Origin: a virus
Virus record (IMG/VR): IMGVR_UViG_3300025154_002773
Span: 1-31,238 of that record
Reading direction: 5' to 3' (one strand)
Length of the DNA stretch: 31,238 nucleotides
The notes under the pieces were generated by a model. That model was not told where the DNA came from. It saw only the letters and a list, made by a program, of their open reading frames with translations, and made no database searches. Both the position numbers and the translations under genes were made by a program. Each line of letters starts with the position of its first letter. The stretch's first letter is position 1. Below, piece after piece: positions 1 through 7,324 of the stretch.

Positions 1-861
1 TTATAAAAATTTTTTAGCTCTTTTTGCAAACTCTTTATCATTCCATTGCATATAGGTAAACGATGAACTCGGGTCACAATGGCCTAGGATAGCTTGAACA
101 TCTTTAGGATTTCCGCCAAGGTCTAATACCCTATGTGCCTTACCATGACGAAAACTATGAGGGGTTATGTTTTTTTCAATTTTTGCTTTGATGCACAGTG
201 CCTTGATGATTCTTTGAACTGTTCTGGTGGTCATTCTTTTCGTGCATGTTCCATTAGTTATTTTTCCGACAAAAAAAGCTGGTGTTGAATTTAATTTTTT
301 CCTTTGTATCAAAAATTCTCTTACCATAATATGAGTTTCAACACTCCAAAATATCGTTCTCAGTTTGGTGGTTTTTTTGGTTCTTATTGTAGCGTTTGAT
401 TTTTTTGGATCGATATCAGATATGTTCATGTCGCATAATTCAGACACTCTAATCCCAGTTTCAAAAAGCAATCTAACAATTATCAACTTCTGAAATTCCC
501 AAAAGTCAGTAGGGTGGATAAAGCTTAAAATAGAACAATATTCTTCAAAGCTTATTGGCTGATGTGAATTAGCTACCGTGCGCGGAACTCTTATTAATTC
601 CGGTGATAAACAATTTACTCCTTGCAGTTTCCAAAAATGAAAATAATTTTTTAAGATTACCATAGATAGTTCTATCGACTTGGGCTGGTAATTATTATCC
701 TCCATCCAATTTTTATATTTTACTATGTCCCCTACTTCGGCATCTTCAATATCCTTGTGAGTGCAATCAACAAACTTATTTAACCATATTCGATAATTCT
801 TACTTGCCCGATTTGTATAGGTTGCTTTCCAATCTAAATAAACATCAATATTTTTACTCAT
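1..861 (-). CDS. int: Tyrosine recombinase (phage integrase)
   Basis: Complete 286-aa protein that would integrate and excise the phage by site-specific recombination. The N-terminal half is a SAM-like core-binding domain. The C-terminal catalytic domain carries the full active set: Arg in GIRVSEL (about residue 138), Lys in RTKKTTK (about 163), HSFRH (235-239), His in ILGHCD (261) and Tyr in FTYMQW (270). I place the start at the ATG at 861; the upstream TTG at 870 is unlikely. The gene ends exactly at base 1, so it is intact. The phrase GGNPKDVQAILGH and the overall layout recall XerC/D-like recombinases of CPR bacteria (from memory, not searched). A candidate promoter lies at 1090-1118, and a long hairpin ends ten bases before the start. 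Integrase rather than host Xer is inferred from the phage context. Confidence 0.93.
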   Translation of the reverse strand: MSKNIDVYLDWKATYTNRASKNYRIWLNKFVDCTHKDIEDAEVGDIVKYKNWMEDNNYQPKSIELSMVILKNYFHFWKLQGVNCLSPELIRVPRTVANSHQPISFEEYCSILSFIHPTDFWEFQKLIIVRLLFETGIRVSELCDMNISDIDPKKSNATIRTKKTTKLRTIFWSVETHIMVREFLIQRKKLNSTPAFFVGKITNGTCTKRMTTRTVQRIIKALCIKAKIEKNITPHSFRHGKAHRVLDLGGNPKDVQAILGHCDPSSSFTYMQWNDKEFAKRAKKFL

Positions 862-870
862 ACACAACAA

Positions 871-922
871 AACCGCTCACCTAGTCCCTTGGCTTGCCGG
901 CACAAGGTTTCAATGAGCGGTT
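871..922 (-). promoter_or_regulatory. Long hairpin just upstream of integrase start
   Basis: AACCGCTCA (871-879) pairs with TGAGCGGTT (914-922). Inside it, CCTTG and CAAGG form a second stem around a GCCGGC-rich loop. In the integrase transcript this hairpin ends about ten bases before the ATG and is followed by TTTTG. It could act as a weak terminator, a translation block or a recombinase-binding dyad. A related CTTGTCCGGCAAG sequence lies at about 998-1010 in the opposite orientation, as expected if both are protein-binding arms of attP. The structure is seen directly; the function is inferred. Confidence 0.5.
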
Positions 923-1030
923 TAATTGTCGCGAGAAAATTTTCTAAAAAAGAAAATTCTCTTGCAATATAAATATACCACAAAAAAGAAAACTTCGCAC
1001 TTGTCCGGCAAGCATCTCATTTCTGAGAAG

Positions 1031-1048
1031 GTCTTTTTTAAAAAAGAC
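1031..1048. repeat. Perfect 18-bp palindrome
   Basis: GTCTTTTTTAAAAAAGAC is its own reverse complement. It lies between the candidate integrase promoter and the integrase gene and could be an operator or an attP element. No function is shown. Confidence 0.4.
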
Positions 1049-1089
1049 ACAAGTTAAAAGATGAAATTTTAAAAATTACTTAATGTAAA

Positions 1090-1118
1090 AGAGTATCGGA
1101 TATTTGTTTTTTTGTCAA
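1090..1118 (-). promoter_or_regulatory. Candidate integrase promoter
   Basis: On the minus strand a perfect -35 TTGACA (1113-1118) is followed after 17 bases by TACTCT (1090-1095), a poor -10 with 3 of 6 consensus bases. It points at the integrase about 230 bases downstream. A weak -10 behind a perfect -35 is compatible with an activated promoter. Confidence 0.4.
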
Positions 1119-1183
1119 ATTATTTTTTTGTTACCCTGTGCATAAGTGCAAAAAAATCAACAACATCAACGTTATTTTTTAGT

Positions 1184-1212
1184 ATTGTGTAATAATATAA
1201 AAGTGTTATAAT
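1184..1212 (+). promoter_or_regulatory. Candidate plus-strand promoter for the folded RNA
   Basis: TTGTGT (1185-1190) and a perfect TATAAT (1207-1212) are separated by 16 bases. Transcription would start near 1219 and run rightwards through the folded element at 1270-1375. It is one of only two plus-strand promoters I can recognise here. Confidence 0.5.
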
Positions 1213-1269
1213 ATAAGCGTTATTTAATAAACAGGCTGGTCCCCTAATAAAAGCTAGTATCGTACATTA

Positions 1270-1375
1270 AACTTGTATCAAGTTTTGGCGTAGGTTTTCA
1301 AATAGACCATGCGCCATAAGCGCAACACACCGAAAGGTGCTAGCGCCTACGCCAAAACCTGGCACAAGTTTTTTT
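1270..1375 (+). ncRNA. Candidate structured RNA ending in a terminator-like stem
   Basis: Nested pairings define a compact fold. AACTTGT (1270-1276) pairs with ACAAGTT (1364-1370). A perfect 13-bp stem joins GTTTTGGCGTAGG (1282-1294) to its complement (1346-1358). Inside sit two small hairpins: TGCGC/GCGCA (1310-1314 with 1320-1324), and CACC-GAAA-GGTG (1328-1339), a GNRA tetraloop. Seven Ts (1369-1375) follow at once, so the element could end its own transcript. I do not recognise a known family. It may be a free-standing sRNA or a leader for the small ORF at 1474. A DNA-level role (recombination, replication) is the alternative. Confidence 0.55.
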
Positions 1376-1473
1376 GTTGGCAACTACATTTTCCTTTTAT
1401 CGTCATCGGGATTATGTAGGGGCTAACTGGTTGGGTCACTACAAGGTTAATCCGACCAACCTAAAGAAACAAG

Positions 1474-1587
1474 ATGTCAGAGTTAGAATATGAGATCGGA
1501 TCTTTTTGCTACTTTCCCAAAAGGGAAGATGATAAAAATATCATAGAGGCTCATAAGGATAAAAAAACTCTTCCAGAGGAAGAGTAA
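1474..1587 (+). CDS. Possible 37-aa acidic peptide
   Basis: ORF starting MSELEYEIGSFCYFPKRE and ending LPEEE. It lies downstream of the folded RNA on the plus strand. Only a weak purine-rich stretch (AAAGAAACAAG) precedes the ATG. Its last codons overlap the perfect hairpin at 1567-1585, so the 3' end also serves as a terminator stem. Just upstream, GGTTGG and CCAACC (about 1428-1461) may pair. No homology is recognised. The alternative is that the whole stretch is part of a longer non-coding RNA. Confidence 0.35.
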   Translation: MSELEYEIGSFCYFPKREDDKNIIEAHKDKKTLPEEE

Positions 1588-1592
1588 TTTTT
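1561..1592. terminator. Bidirectional intrinsic terminator
   Basis: ACTCTTCC (1567-1574), loop AGA, GGAAGAGT (1578-1585). A T-rich run follows on the plus strand and seven Ts follow on the minus strand. It separates the plus-strand RNA unit from minus-strand transcripts arriving from the promoter at 1792-1820. Confidence 0.7.
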
Positions 1593-1605
1593 TGAAAAAG
1601 TATTT

Positions 1606-1636
1606 AGAGATTTTCTTTGTGAGGAGATCTCTTTTT
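1606..1636 (+). terminator. Second weak plus-strand terminator
   Basis: AGAGAT (1606-1611) pairs with ATCTCT (1627-1632) and is followed by a T-run. It acts as a back-up to the terminator at 1561-1592. Confidence 0.4.
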
Positions 1637-1666
1637 ACTTTATATAAAATTTTCAATTTTCAAAAT

Positions 1667-1738
1667 TTAGAGTACAAAAAAACTCAAGTAGTATTCAACC
1701 GCTTGATTCATCTGTGATTTTATATTCGCTGTAGACAT
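1667..1738 (-). CDS. Possible 23-aa leader peptide
   Basis: ORF starting MSTANIKSQMNQAVEYYL. It is the first ORF after the operator-bearing promoter at 1792-1820 and has the same AAAAATATG start context as most genes here. It may be a leader peptide, a remnant of a larger gene or chance; there is no recognisable family. Nothing else codes between here and the terminator at 1561-1592 on this strand. Confidence 0.3.
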   Translation of the reverse strand: MSTANIKSQMNQAVEYYLSFFVL

Positions 1739-1758
1739 ATTTTTATGTTTTGTTTTTA

Positions 1759-1786
1759 TTGACAATGTCCATGGATCCTTTGTCAA
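1759..1786. promoter_or_regulatory. Operator-like dyad
   Basis: TTGACAA (1759-1765) and TTGTCAA (1780-1786) are inverted around a perfect TCCATGGA (1768-1775). A third TTGTCAA lies at 1814-1820 and overlaps the -35 of the adjacent minus-strand promoter. The position at the transcription start fits a repressor site. No repressor gene was identified in the window. Confidence 0.5.
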
Positions 1787-1791
1787 TATTT

Positions 1792-1820
1792 AATATACAC
1801 TTCTAGCGAGCCGTTGTCAA
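1792..1820 (-). promoter_or_regulatory. Sigma-70-like promoter
   Basis: TTGACA (1815-1820) and TATATT (1792-1797) on the minus strand with the optimal 17-base spacer. The start would fall near 1785, inside the operator dyad. It drives the 23-aa ORF and then meets the bidirectional terminator; read-through would reach the integrase. Confidence 0.6.
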
Positions 1821-1824
1821 ATAT

Positions 1825-2010
1825 CTACCTCTCAGATAAAACAATTTCCACTGTAGTCTTAAATCTCAATAAAATATTACCAGTTATAGCCACATTAGCC
1901 AAAATCGTTGTGGATATTGGAATTATTGTAGATAATTCATTAATTGTTGCAATCGCAAACAATCCTACATTAAACCAAATTGTCCAACTTTGATACCATT
2001 TTTTTTGCAT
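1825..2010 (-). CDS. Small membrane protein of the lysis cassette
   Basis: 61 aa, with two hydrophobic stretches: WTIWFNVGLFAIATI (about 9-23) and TTILANVAITGNILL (about 34-48). It is the last gene of the lysis cassette, starting five bases after the endolysin stop. Size and place fit a second holin/antiholin-like or lysis-accessory protein. No family motif is recognised, so the role is inferred from context only. Confidence 0.6.
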   Translation of the reverse strand: MQKKWYQSWTIWFNVGLFAIATINELSTIIPISTTILANVAITGNILLRFKTTVEIVLSER

Positions 2011-2014
2011 ATTT

Positions 2015-2731
2015 TTATCTTAAAAATTTATTAAATAAACCTATAATCTTTTCCAATATAAATTTTAGATTTACCGGGATAACTTCGCTTTTTATAACTT
2101 CTTCAATATCGATTTTTTCCACTTCTTGAGGCTTTTCTTCTTCTATACCTATGGGATTATTTTCTATAGGTTTTTCCGCAATTTCTATTTTTTCGGGAGT
2201 TGGCTTAACTTCCTCGACTTTTTCTGAAATAATAAATTCTTCCTTCTTTTCTTCAACTACTACCATATCCCCCCATCCTTCATTTTTTCCAGTACCACTA
2301 TAAACATAAACCACTACCCCATCGCAAGCACTGTGAATCGGATCATTAAGATCAGCATTTCCACTTCCTTTTCCATTTAAATCTAATCCAGGATGAAAGC
2401 ATGGGCTTTTCGCTCCAGCTACTTTTTTGGATTGGCTGTCATAATCCCAATATTCCAACCATTCAAGACCATAATGATGAAATGTAGGCATGACTATTTT
2501 TTCCAGTCCTCTAGGATCAGCGTAGTTATCCTTAACCCAGTCCTTAGATTTTCCTATGCAATACTCAGTAAACTTTTTTGGAGTATAGCTTAAAATATCA
2601 AAATGACAATGAGCATACCACTGACCATTGCCGGTTCCATTTTTGGCAATCATTTGATTTTTTTTAACTATATCCCCTACTTTAATTTTAATTCCCTCGA
2701 GGTGACCATATCTATAATATTTTTTACTCAT
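2015..2731 (-). CDS. M23-type peptidase with permuted domain order (endolysin)
   Basis: 238 aa. M23 zinc endopeptidases cleave peptidoglycan cross-bridges and usually run HxGxD first, then YGHL...VGD...KK.Q, then HxH. Here the order is reversed. Residues 8-48 hold the usual C-terminal half (YGHLEGIKIKVGDIVKKNQ, then AHCHFDI). The usual N-terminal half follows: HPGLDL (about 114-119) and then GVVVYV and GWGDMVVVEE (about 152-161). All expected zinc ligands are present but circularly permuted. An in-frame TAA upstream excludes a longer N-terminus. A Glu/Pro-rich linker and a short hydrophobic C-terminal helix follow. There is no signal peptide, so release would need the holin upstream. Its start overlaps the preceding small gene (ATGA). 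Confidence 0.8.
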   Translation of the reverse strand: MSKKYYRYGHLEGIKIKVGDIVKKNQMIAKNGTGNGQWYAHCHFDILSYTPKKFTEYCIGKSKDWVKDNYADPRGLEKIVMPTFHHYGLEWLEYWDYDSQSKKVAGAKSPCFHPGLDLNGKGSGNADLNDPIHSACDGVVVYVYSGTGKNEGWGDMVVVEEKKEEFIISEKVEEVKPTPEKIEIAEKPIENNPIGIEEEKPQEVEKIDIEEVIKSEVIPVNLKFILEKIIGLFNKFLR

Positions 2732-2904
2732 TTGTTTTTGCCATAATAATTATATTGTTTTTCAATGTTTTTAATTACTGGATATTTCACATTTGGTTTT
2801 TCAACTCTTTTCATTAAATATAAAACCACAAACGATAACGTCGCTATCATCATAGATATTATAAATATAACTGCTAATATGTCTTCCAAAAATTTTTTAC
2901 TAAT
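2728..2904 (-). CDS. Small single-span membrane protein, non-ATG start
   Basis: Frame reading S-K-K-F-L-E-D then a membrane span (about residues 9-30) and a basic, Tyr/Lys-rich tail. It ends in a 4-base ATGA overlap with the endolysin, which strongly suggests a translated, coupled gene. The most natural start is an ATT at 2904, giving MSKKFLEDIL, very like the endolysin's own MSKKYY start. TTG at 2889 and ATG at 2853 are alternatives. Its place between holin and endolysin fits a spanin- or holin-accessory role, by context only. Confidence 0.55.
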   Translation of the reverse strand: MSKKFLEDILAVIFIISMMIATLSFVVLYLMKRVEKPNVKYPVIKNIEKQYNYYGKNK

Positions 2905-2922
2905 ATGATTAGTGGTTAATAA

Positions 2923-3381
2923 TTATTCCGCTTTAGCTTTATCAAATAAGCTAAATAACATTCCTCTTATTTTTTTCAAAATAATGCTGAGCGCGTCGAT
3001 TTCTTTTATCCTTTTGCCAGTTTTAAAAGCTTGGATATTCCCGATTATTGAATAAACTTCTGATAAAACTAACATTGACAATATACTTTGAACAACTAGA
3101 TTTAAATTAAACCCAGCGCCCTTTGCTCCCAATATCAAGACAAATGGGATTAATAATATTAAGGCCTTAGCTACTGCCCCCATTGTCATTCTTCTTGATG
3201 TGATAGAGTTTCTTCCATCAATTTTGTAAGAAGCCAAAATACCTGTAGCAAAATCTACAATCATCAAGATAGAAAGAGCGGAGATTGACCAAGATGTTTG
3301 CTCGGGTATTCCTATGGCTATCAGAAATGCCGGGATATATAGTAGATTTTTAATCCAAATTATTGTTGTACAATTTTCCAT
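2923..3381 (-). CDS. Phage holin (phage_holin_4/toxin-secretion type)
   Basis: 152 aa with three to four hydrophobic segments: LLYIPAFLIAIGI (about 12-24), SALSILMIVDFATGILASY (about 33-51), a long hydrophobic run about 70-90, and another about 95-115. The pattern D-F-x-T-G-x-x-A, then a basic turn with S-R-R-M, is typical of the phage_holin_4_1 family as I remember it. Holins make the membrane pore that times lysis. It is the first gene of the lysis cassette, directly after the tail-fibre gene, and has no Shine-Dalgarno. Confidence 0.82.
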   Translation of the reverse strand: MENCTTIIWIKNLLYIPAFLIAIGIPEQTSWSISALSILMIVDFATGILASYKIDGRNSITSRRMTMGAVAKALILLIPFVLILGAKGAGFNLNLVVQSILSMLVLSEVYSIIGNIQAFKTGKRIKEIDALSIILKKIRGMLFSLFDKAKAE

Positions 3382-3407
3382 ATTTTTGTTTTTTATAGTT
3401 ATAATGT

Positions 3408-4703
3408 TTATAATATTGTTACAATGCCACTACATAATTGCTTATCAGTAACTCCCCAAGTAAAAGGCACAGTATTCGTCAAATCTACAAATGCTGAATA
3501 AGAAGAGGCAGAATTAACACCATTAATTCTAAAAGAATTAGGAGTTATAAAAAAACACGAAGCTAAAAAAGTAGCAACTCCACCTTCGAGAAAATACATC
3601 ATAATGTTATTTTGATATCCCTCACCAACCATAGAAATTGGTATTGAAAAATTAGCTCCTCCAGCACTAACAGAAGAAGTAGAGCCTAGTGTAAACGCAT
3701 ATGAAAATTTAAGTTTATTTCCAAATATACTATATCTTCCTTCAATCGTCCCATTACCAACAACCATACTATTTAGAACTGGAGTATATAGTAATTCTCT
3801 CGTTTCATAAATCGGTCTTTGAATCAAATTAGAAGCGGTGAAAGTCGGCACTGTCCAAGTATATCCAGCACCAGCTGAAAGAGTGGCTGCGAATCTTCCA
3901 ATATTTTCTACTTCATCGGTAGTGGTAAAATCTGCATATCCAGCACAGTGTTTTTCGTTGGTAGTTGTAGTAGAAAAATCACTGACTAAATTAGCATAAG
4001 GAATACGAGCAAACGAAAGTCCTACTGCTGAGCTATTTGAATCCCAAACAAGATAAGTAAAATAATCTATTTCTTTAGTGGCAAGTTCGGCGCTTCCAGC
4101 GTTCATCCAGTTTGTTCCGTCGGCCAAAGTTCGAGATAATGCGGAAGTAATATTTCGCACAGTGTCTCCTATTCGACAATACACCGGATCATTTGCCGTC
4201 GGGTCTGATCCTGCCAATGTTTTAATAGCAACATTTAATCCCGATCCGGTATCTGTTACAGTAAATTTACCATTCAATAAAAATCCTCTTGGAGCATTAA
4301 TTACTGATTGAATTGTTTTATTTGGAATATTATGCGTTCCATCCTGATTATGCTCAACTAAAATTCCATCCATTAAATCATTCCAAAGTTTTTTATCAAT
4401 TAATATTTCTACAACTGATCCTCCTGAATGAGCTTGAGCTGTTCCCCCTACTCCACGAATACAATTAGTTACAGTATTATTTTCACCCATAATACCTATA
4501 ATTCTTTCCATTTTTCCGGGGGTTTGAATTCCACCAGCATCAACTCTATTAATTGTTATTATTACTGCTGTATCAGTTGGAATATCTAAAGCAGAAACCA
4601 ATTCAAAACTTGCCGCATCAGCATTTGGTATTCCATTACTCCCAAGTTGCCATCCAGTATTAGAAGTTACTTTTTTAAATTTGTCTGTATTTTGTGCTGC
4701 CAT
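3408..4703 (-). CDS. Tail fibre / receptor-binding-like protein
   Basis: 431 aa. The N-terminal part (1-110) has a repetitive beta-rich pattern with an IRGVGGTAQAHSGGSVVE phrase, seen in many phage tail-fibre or appendage N-terminal domains as far as I recall. The middle holds a short helix with EHNQDGTHN. The C-terminal 170 residues are Ser/Thr/Gly-rich and beta-like, as in a receptor-binding head. It lies after the tail nozzle gene and before the holin, the standard place for a host-recognition protein. No enzymatic motif is visible. Function is inferred from place and composition. Confidence 0.68.
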   Translation of the reverse strand: MAAQNTDKFKKVTSNTGWQLGSNGIPNADAASFELVSALDIPTDTAVIITINRVDAGGIQTPGKMERIIGIMGENNTVTNCIRGVGGTAQAHSGGSVVEILIDKKLWNDLMDGILVEHNQDGTHNIPNKTIQSVINAPRGFLLNGKFTVTDTGSGLNVAIKTLAGSDPTANDPVYCRIGDTVRNITSALSRTLADGTNWMNAGSAELATKEIDYFTYLVWDSNSSAVGLSFARIPYANLVSDFSTTTTNEKHCAGYADFTTTDEVENIGRFAATLSAGAGYTWTVPTFTASNLIQRPIYETRELLYTPVLNSMVVGNGTIEGRYSIFGNKLKFSYAFTLGSTSSVSAGGANFSIPISMVGEGYQNNIMMYFLEGGVATFLASCFFITPNSFRINGVNSASSYSAFVDLTNTVPFTWGVTDKQLCSGIVTIL

Positions 4704-4726
4704 ATTTTTTTTATTTTTAAAATTAA

Positions 4727-6685
4727 TTATTGTTTATAAAAATTAGAAGGTGTTTTCATTTTCTTAATCATTCCTTTTGCTAAAACTTTGAGTATTGTAA
4801 AATCTGCATCAGCCGAATTAGAATAAATATGAAACTGAATAGCTCTTAATGTTTTTTTTACTTTTCTGGCGCTTGGCACTGATGCTTGACTATAAGTTAC
4901 TGGGGCATCTTCCTCATCTTTAAGTGTTATTTCTCCCAAATCCCCTGTCCAAAATTCAATAGTCTGAAGATTTCCTGTAATTTGTTTTGTTGCGATAGAT
5001 GAAAAATTTCCTTTTTGACTTAACCCCAAAATTTCAAAATATATAGTTCCAGCTGGTCTTCCTAATTCCACTAATGCCTCTTGAATTTTAGCGAAAACAG
5101 TCGGATCATCATCTACTGGAATCAATCCCGACATCCACGATTGATAAAATGGCTTTCCAAGATCTCCTTTTATATTTTTAGAAATTTCAATCAATTTATC
5201 TCCATTATTTGGAATTCCTAATAATTTAGTCGTTCCATTACTTTCTGTAATTTCTAAAAATGATTTAAATCCAATTGTCCATTTCCAAAGCCATTCATCT
5301 TGTTCAGTATCCAAACCAAACATGATGTCATTGCCATTTCCACTTTCTGAGGCTGTCCAAAATAGTTTGGAGTCGTACCAAATACCGGCCATATTTCCAA
5401 TGTTTTTTAACCCCTTAAATGATGGGCGAATATTGCCAGATAATTCTCCAGTTGAAAGAATGTTTTGAACATTTACCTTATTATTCAATGAGAACATTCC
5501 TCTACTGTTTGGAATATAAAGTGAGTCGTTAGCATCAATTACTCCAAGCATTGCCACTGTTCCTATTGGTCCAGGTAGTTTGACTGGATTAGGCACTATA
5601 ATCGTTGTGTCGGCTATCGTTGTTACTTCTAGAGATATTTGCCAAATAGATCCGATACCGGCCTTATTGCGCGTTAATACAGTCGTGACGCTATCACCCT
5701 TACCATTTCTAAAGTGTCCAACCCATTCTAGATTTTCTCCAGTTCCGTCTATTAATGGTTGATAACCTCCACCATAAAATTCCGAAAATACTCCCAAATC
5801 CGTTCCAGTTCCGCTCCAATATACAAATTCATTTGTGATTCCCCATAATCTTGATCCGCTATCTGCAATCATTTTAAATACTGGTGCGCCAGTAGTATCT
5901 CCTTCAGGACAAGAAAAATATGGGTTTTGGACAAAAGTTCCATCATCTTTAAAGCTTAATCCAGTAGTTGAAGTTTCTGCTAATAATAACTCCTTACCGC
6001 TTTCATCTGCATAATAAATTTGATATCGAGCTGCACCCGTGACTGCAGACCAAGTCAATGTTAAATATTCACTAGAACCTGGTAGCCAAGCATTTCTTGG
6101 TTTATTAGTGCTAAGATTTACTTCTGCACTTCCTTGAGTTTCTCCAACTTCATTTAAAGCGGTTACCTTGTAATAATTATTATAGCTACCAGCAGTTAAA
6201 ACATTTCTAGTTAGTCCTAATCCAGTCGGCGCGGATAGAGGTGTATATCTAGTTAGATTAGTTCCGTTATACCTGGTTAATCTATCTTTTCCATTAGAAA
6301 TATATAGTTGCCTTACCGATTGAACAAAATTATATTTTGTGGCAGCAATATCAAAAGTTGCTCCTGTAATTTCTGTCCAGTTTTCCTGATCAACACTTTT
6401 ATATGCCTTTCCATTGGCACCGATAGCAATTTTTTCTTGAGTACCATCTACATTTTCATATATTCCACATGCTACAAAATTGCCTGGCAATTGACTTCCA
6501 TAATAAGCAGTTCCCCATCTTGTTTTCCAGCGTCCATCTTGGACCAAAATTAAATTCAAAGCCTCTTTGGCAAATTTTGCGCCCAAAATCACATCATCCA
6601 ATAATGATGCTAAGCCCTTGAAAGTATCAATAATTAATTTCCAGGGTATTTTAGATTTAATTCTTCTTCTTGGAAGTATTTTCAT
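4727..6685 (-). CDS. Tail nozzle / tail tubular protein B-like
   Basis: 652 aa. Residues about 48-150 hold LVQDGRWKTRWGTAYYG and then repeated beta strands (IAIGANGKAYKS, QLYISNGKDRLTRYN), the propeller-like pattern of T7 gp12-type nozzle proteins. A fibronectin-III-like domain (about 151-250; APTGLGLT ... YYKVTALNEVGETQGSA ... YQIYYAD) appears inserted in the propeller. More strands with WTASESGNGNDIMFGLD follow. The gene lies directly after the putative adaptor, as in short-tailed phages. No Shine-Dalgarno. The function rests on layout and fold impression, not on a search. Confidence 0.7.
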   Translation of the reverse strand: MKILPRRRIKSKIPWKLIIDTFKGLASLLDDVILGAKFAKEALNLILVQDGRWKTRWGTAYYGSQLPGNFVACGIYENVDGTQEKIAIGANGKAYKSVDQENWTEITGATFDIAATKYNFVQSVRQLYISNGKDRLTRYNGTNLTRYTPLSAPTGLGLTRNVLTAGSYNNYYKVTALNEVGETQGSAEVNLSTNKPRNAWLPGSSEYLTLTWSAVTGAARYQIYYADESGKELLLAETSTTGLSFKDDGTFVQNPYFSCPEGDTTGAPVFKMIADSGSRLWGITNEFVYWSGTGTDLGVFSEFYGGGYQPLIDGTGENLEWVGHFRNGKGDSVTTVLTRNKAGIGSIWQISLEVTTIADTTIIVPNPVKLPGPIGTVAMLGVIDANDSLYIPNSRGMFSLNNKVNVQNILSTGELSGNIRPSFKGLKNIGNMAGIWYDSKLFWTASESGNGNDIMFGLDTEQDEWLWKWTIGFKSFLEITESNGTTKLLGIPNNGDKLIEISKNIKGDLGKPFYQSWMSGLIPVDDDPTVFAKIQEALVELGRPAGTIYFEILGLSQKGNFSSIATKQITGNLQTIEFWTGDLGEITLKDEEDAPVTYSQASVPSARKVKKTLRAIQFHIYSNSADADFTILKVLAKGMIKKMKTPSNFYKQ

Positions 6686-6688
6686 AAA

Positions 6689-7306
6689 TTAAGCTAATTG
6701 TTTATATCTCATTTTTTTAAGCTCTTCATTGGCCGCTAGCATATTTGCCTCGTAAAGACTCTCATCTTCGTCATCAAGAAATAGTTTGGCCACCACGAAA
6801 TATTGAATAAATTTTGGTTTTTTCATTTTTATCGGCGTGAGCTCCTCGCCTGTTACATATCGGGGATGTTTTTCAAGACAAGGCAAAATATATGTACCAG
6901 CGATAGCCGGAAGGGTTCTGATATTATCGCCTTCTTGCCAGAAAACATTTCCAGATGTTTGCCCTTGCTGTTCAAGTTCCACTCCTTCACTTGCATCAAT
7001 CTCACTATAAGTAACGTTTCCAATTAAAAATTGAGCTTTTTCAAAACCCTTTTGTCCGAATTTTTTAATGAAAGATAAAAATGTTTCAGGCAATTCGTCA
7101 GTTCCTGTTCCGCCAAAAATAAAAGTCAATTTTGTTTTTAGTTCATCCCAGCAATATCCTTCGTCAACGCAACTCTCATATTCATCGATTGCATCATCCA
7201 CATAGTCAAGTCTTACTAACATTTCTTCGTTATCAGATCCTTCTGGATAACTTGTATCTTTGGCATATTCTCGATGAATTTTTTTTAATAATTCGCTTAT
7301 TAGCAT
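6689..7306 (-). CDS. Head-tail adaptor / tail tubular protein A-like
   Basis: 205 aa, acidic and mostly helical, starting MLISELLKKIHREYAK. The C-terminal LYEANMLAANEELKKMRY is a helix typical of adaptor proteins that dock between portal and nozzle. Three bases separate its stop from the nozzle start region. The sequence also has a compact beta segment, GNVFWQEGDNIRTLPAI. I recognise no exact family; the assignment follows from size and from the gene order (ejection protein, adaptor, nozzle, fibre). Confidence 0.55.
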   Translation of the reverse strand: MLISELLKKIHREYAKDTSYPEGSDNEEMLVRLDYVDDAIDEYESCVDEGYCWDELKTKLTFIFGGTGTDELPETFLSFIKKFGQKGFEKAQFLIGNVTYSEIDASEGVELEQQGQTSGNVFWQEGDNIRTLPAIAGTYILPCLEKHPRYVTGEELTPIKMKKPKFIQYFVVAKLFLDDEDESLYEANMLAANEELKKMRYKQLA

Positions 7307-7324
7307 ATTTTTATATTTATAAAT

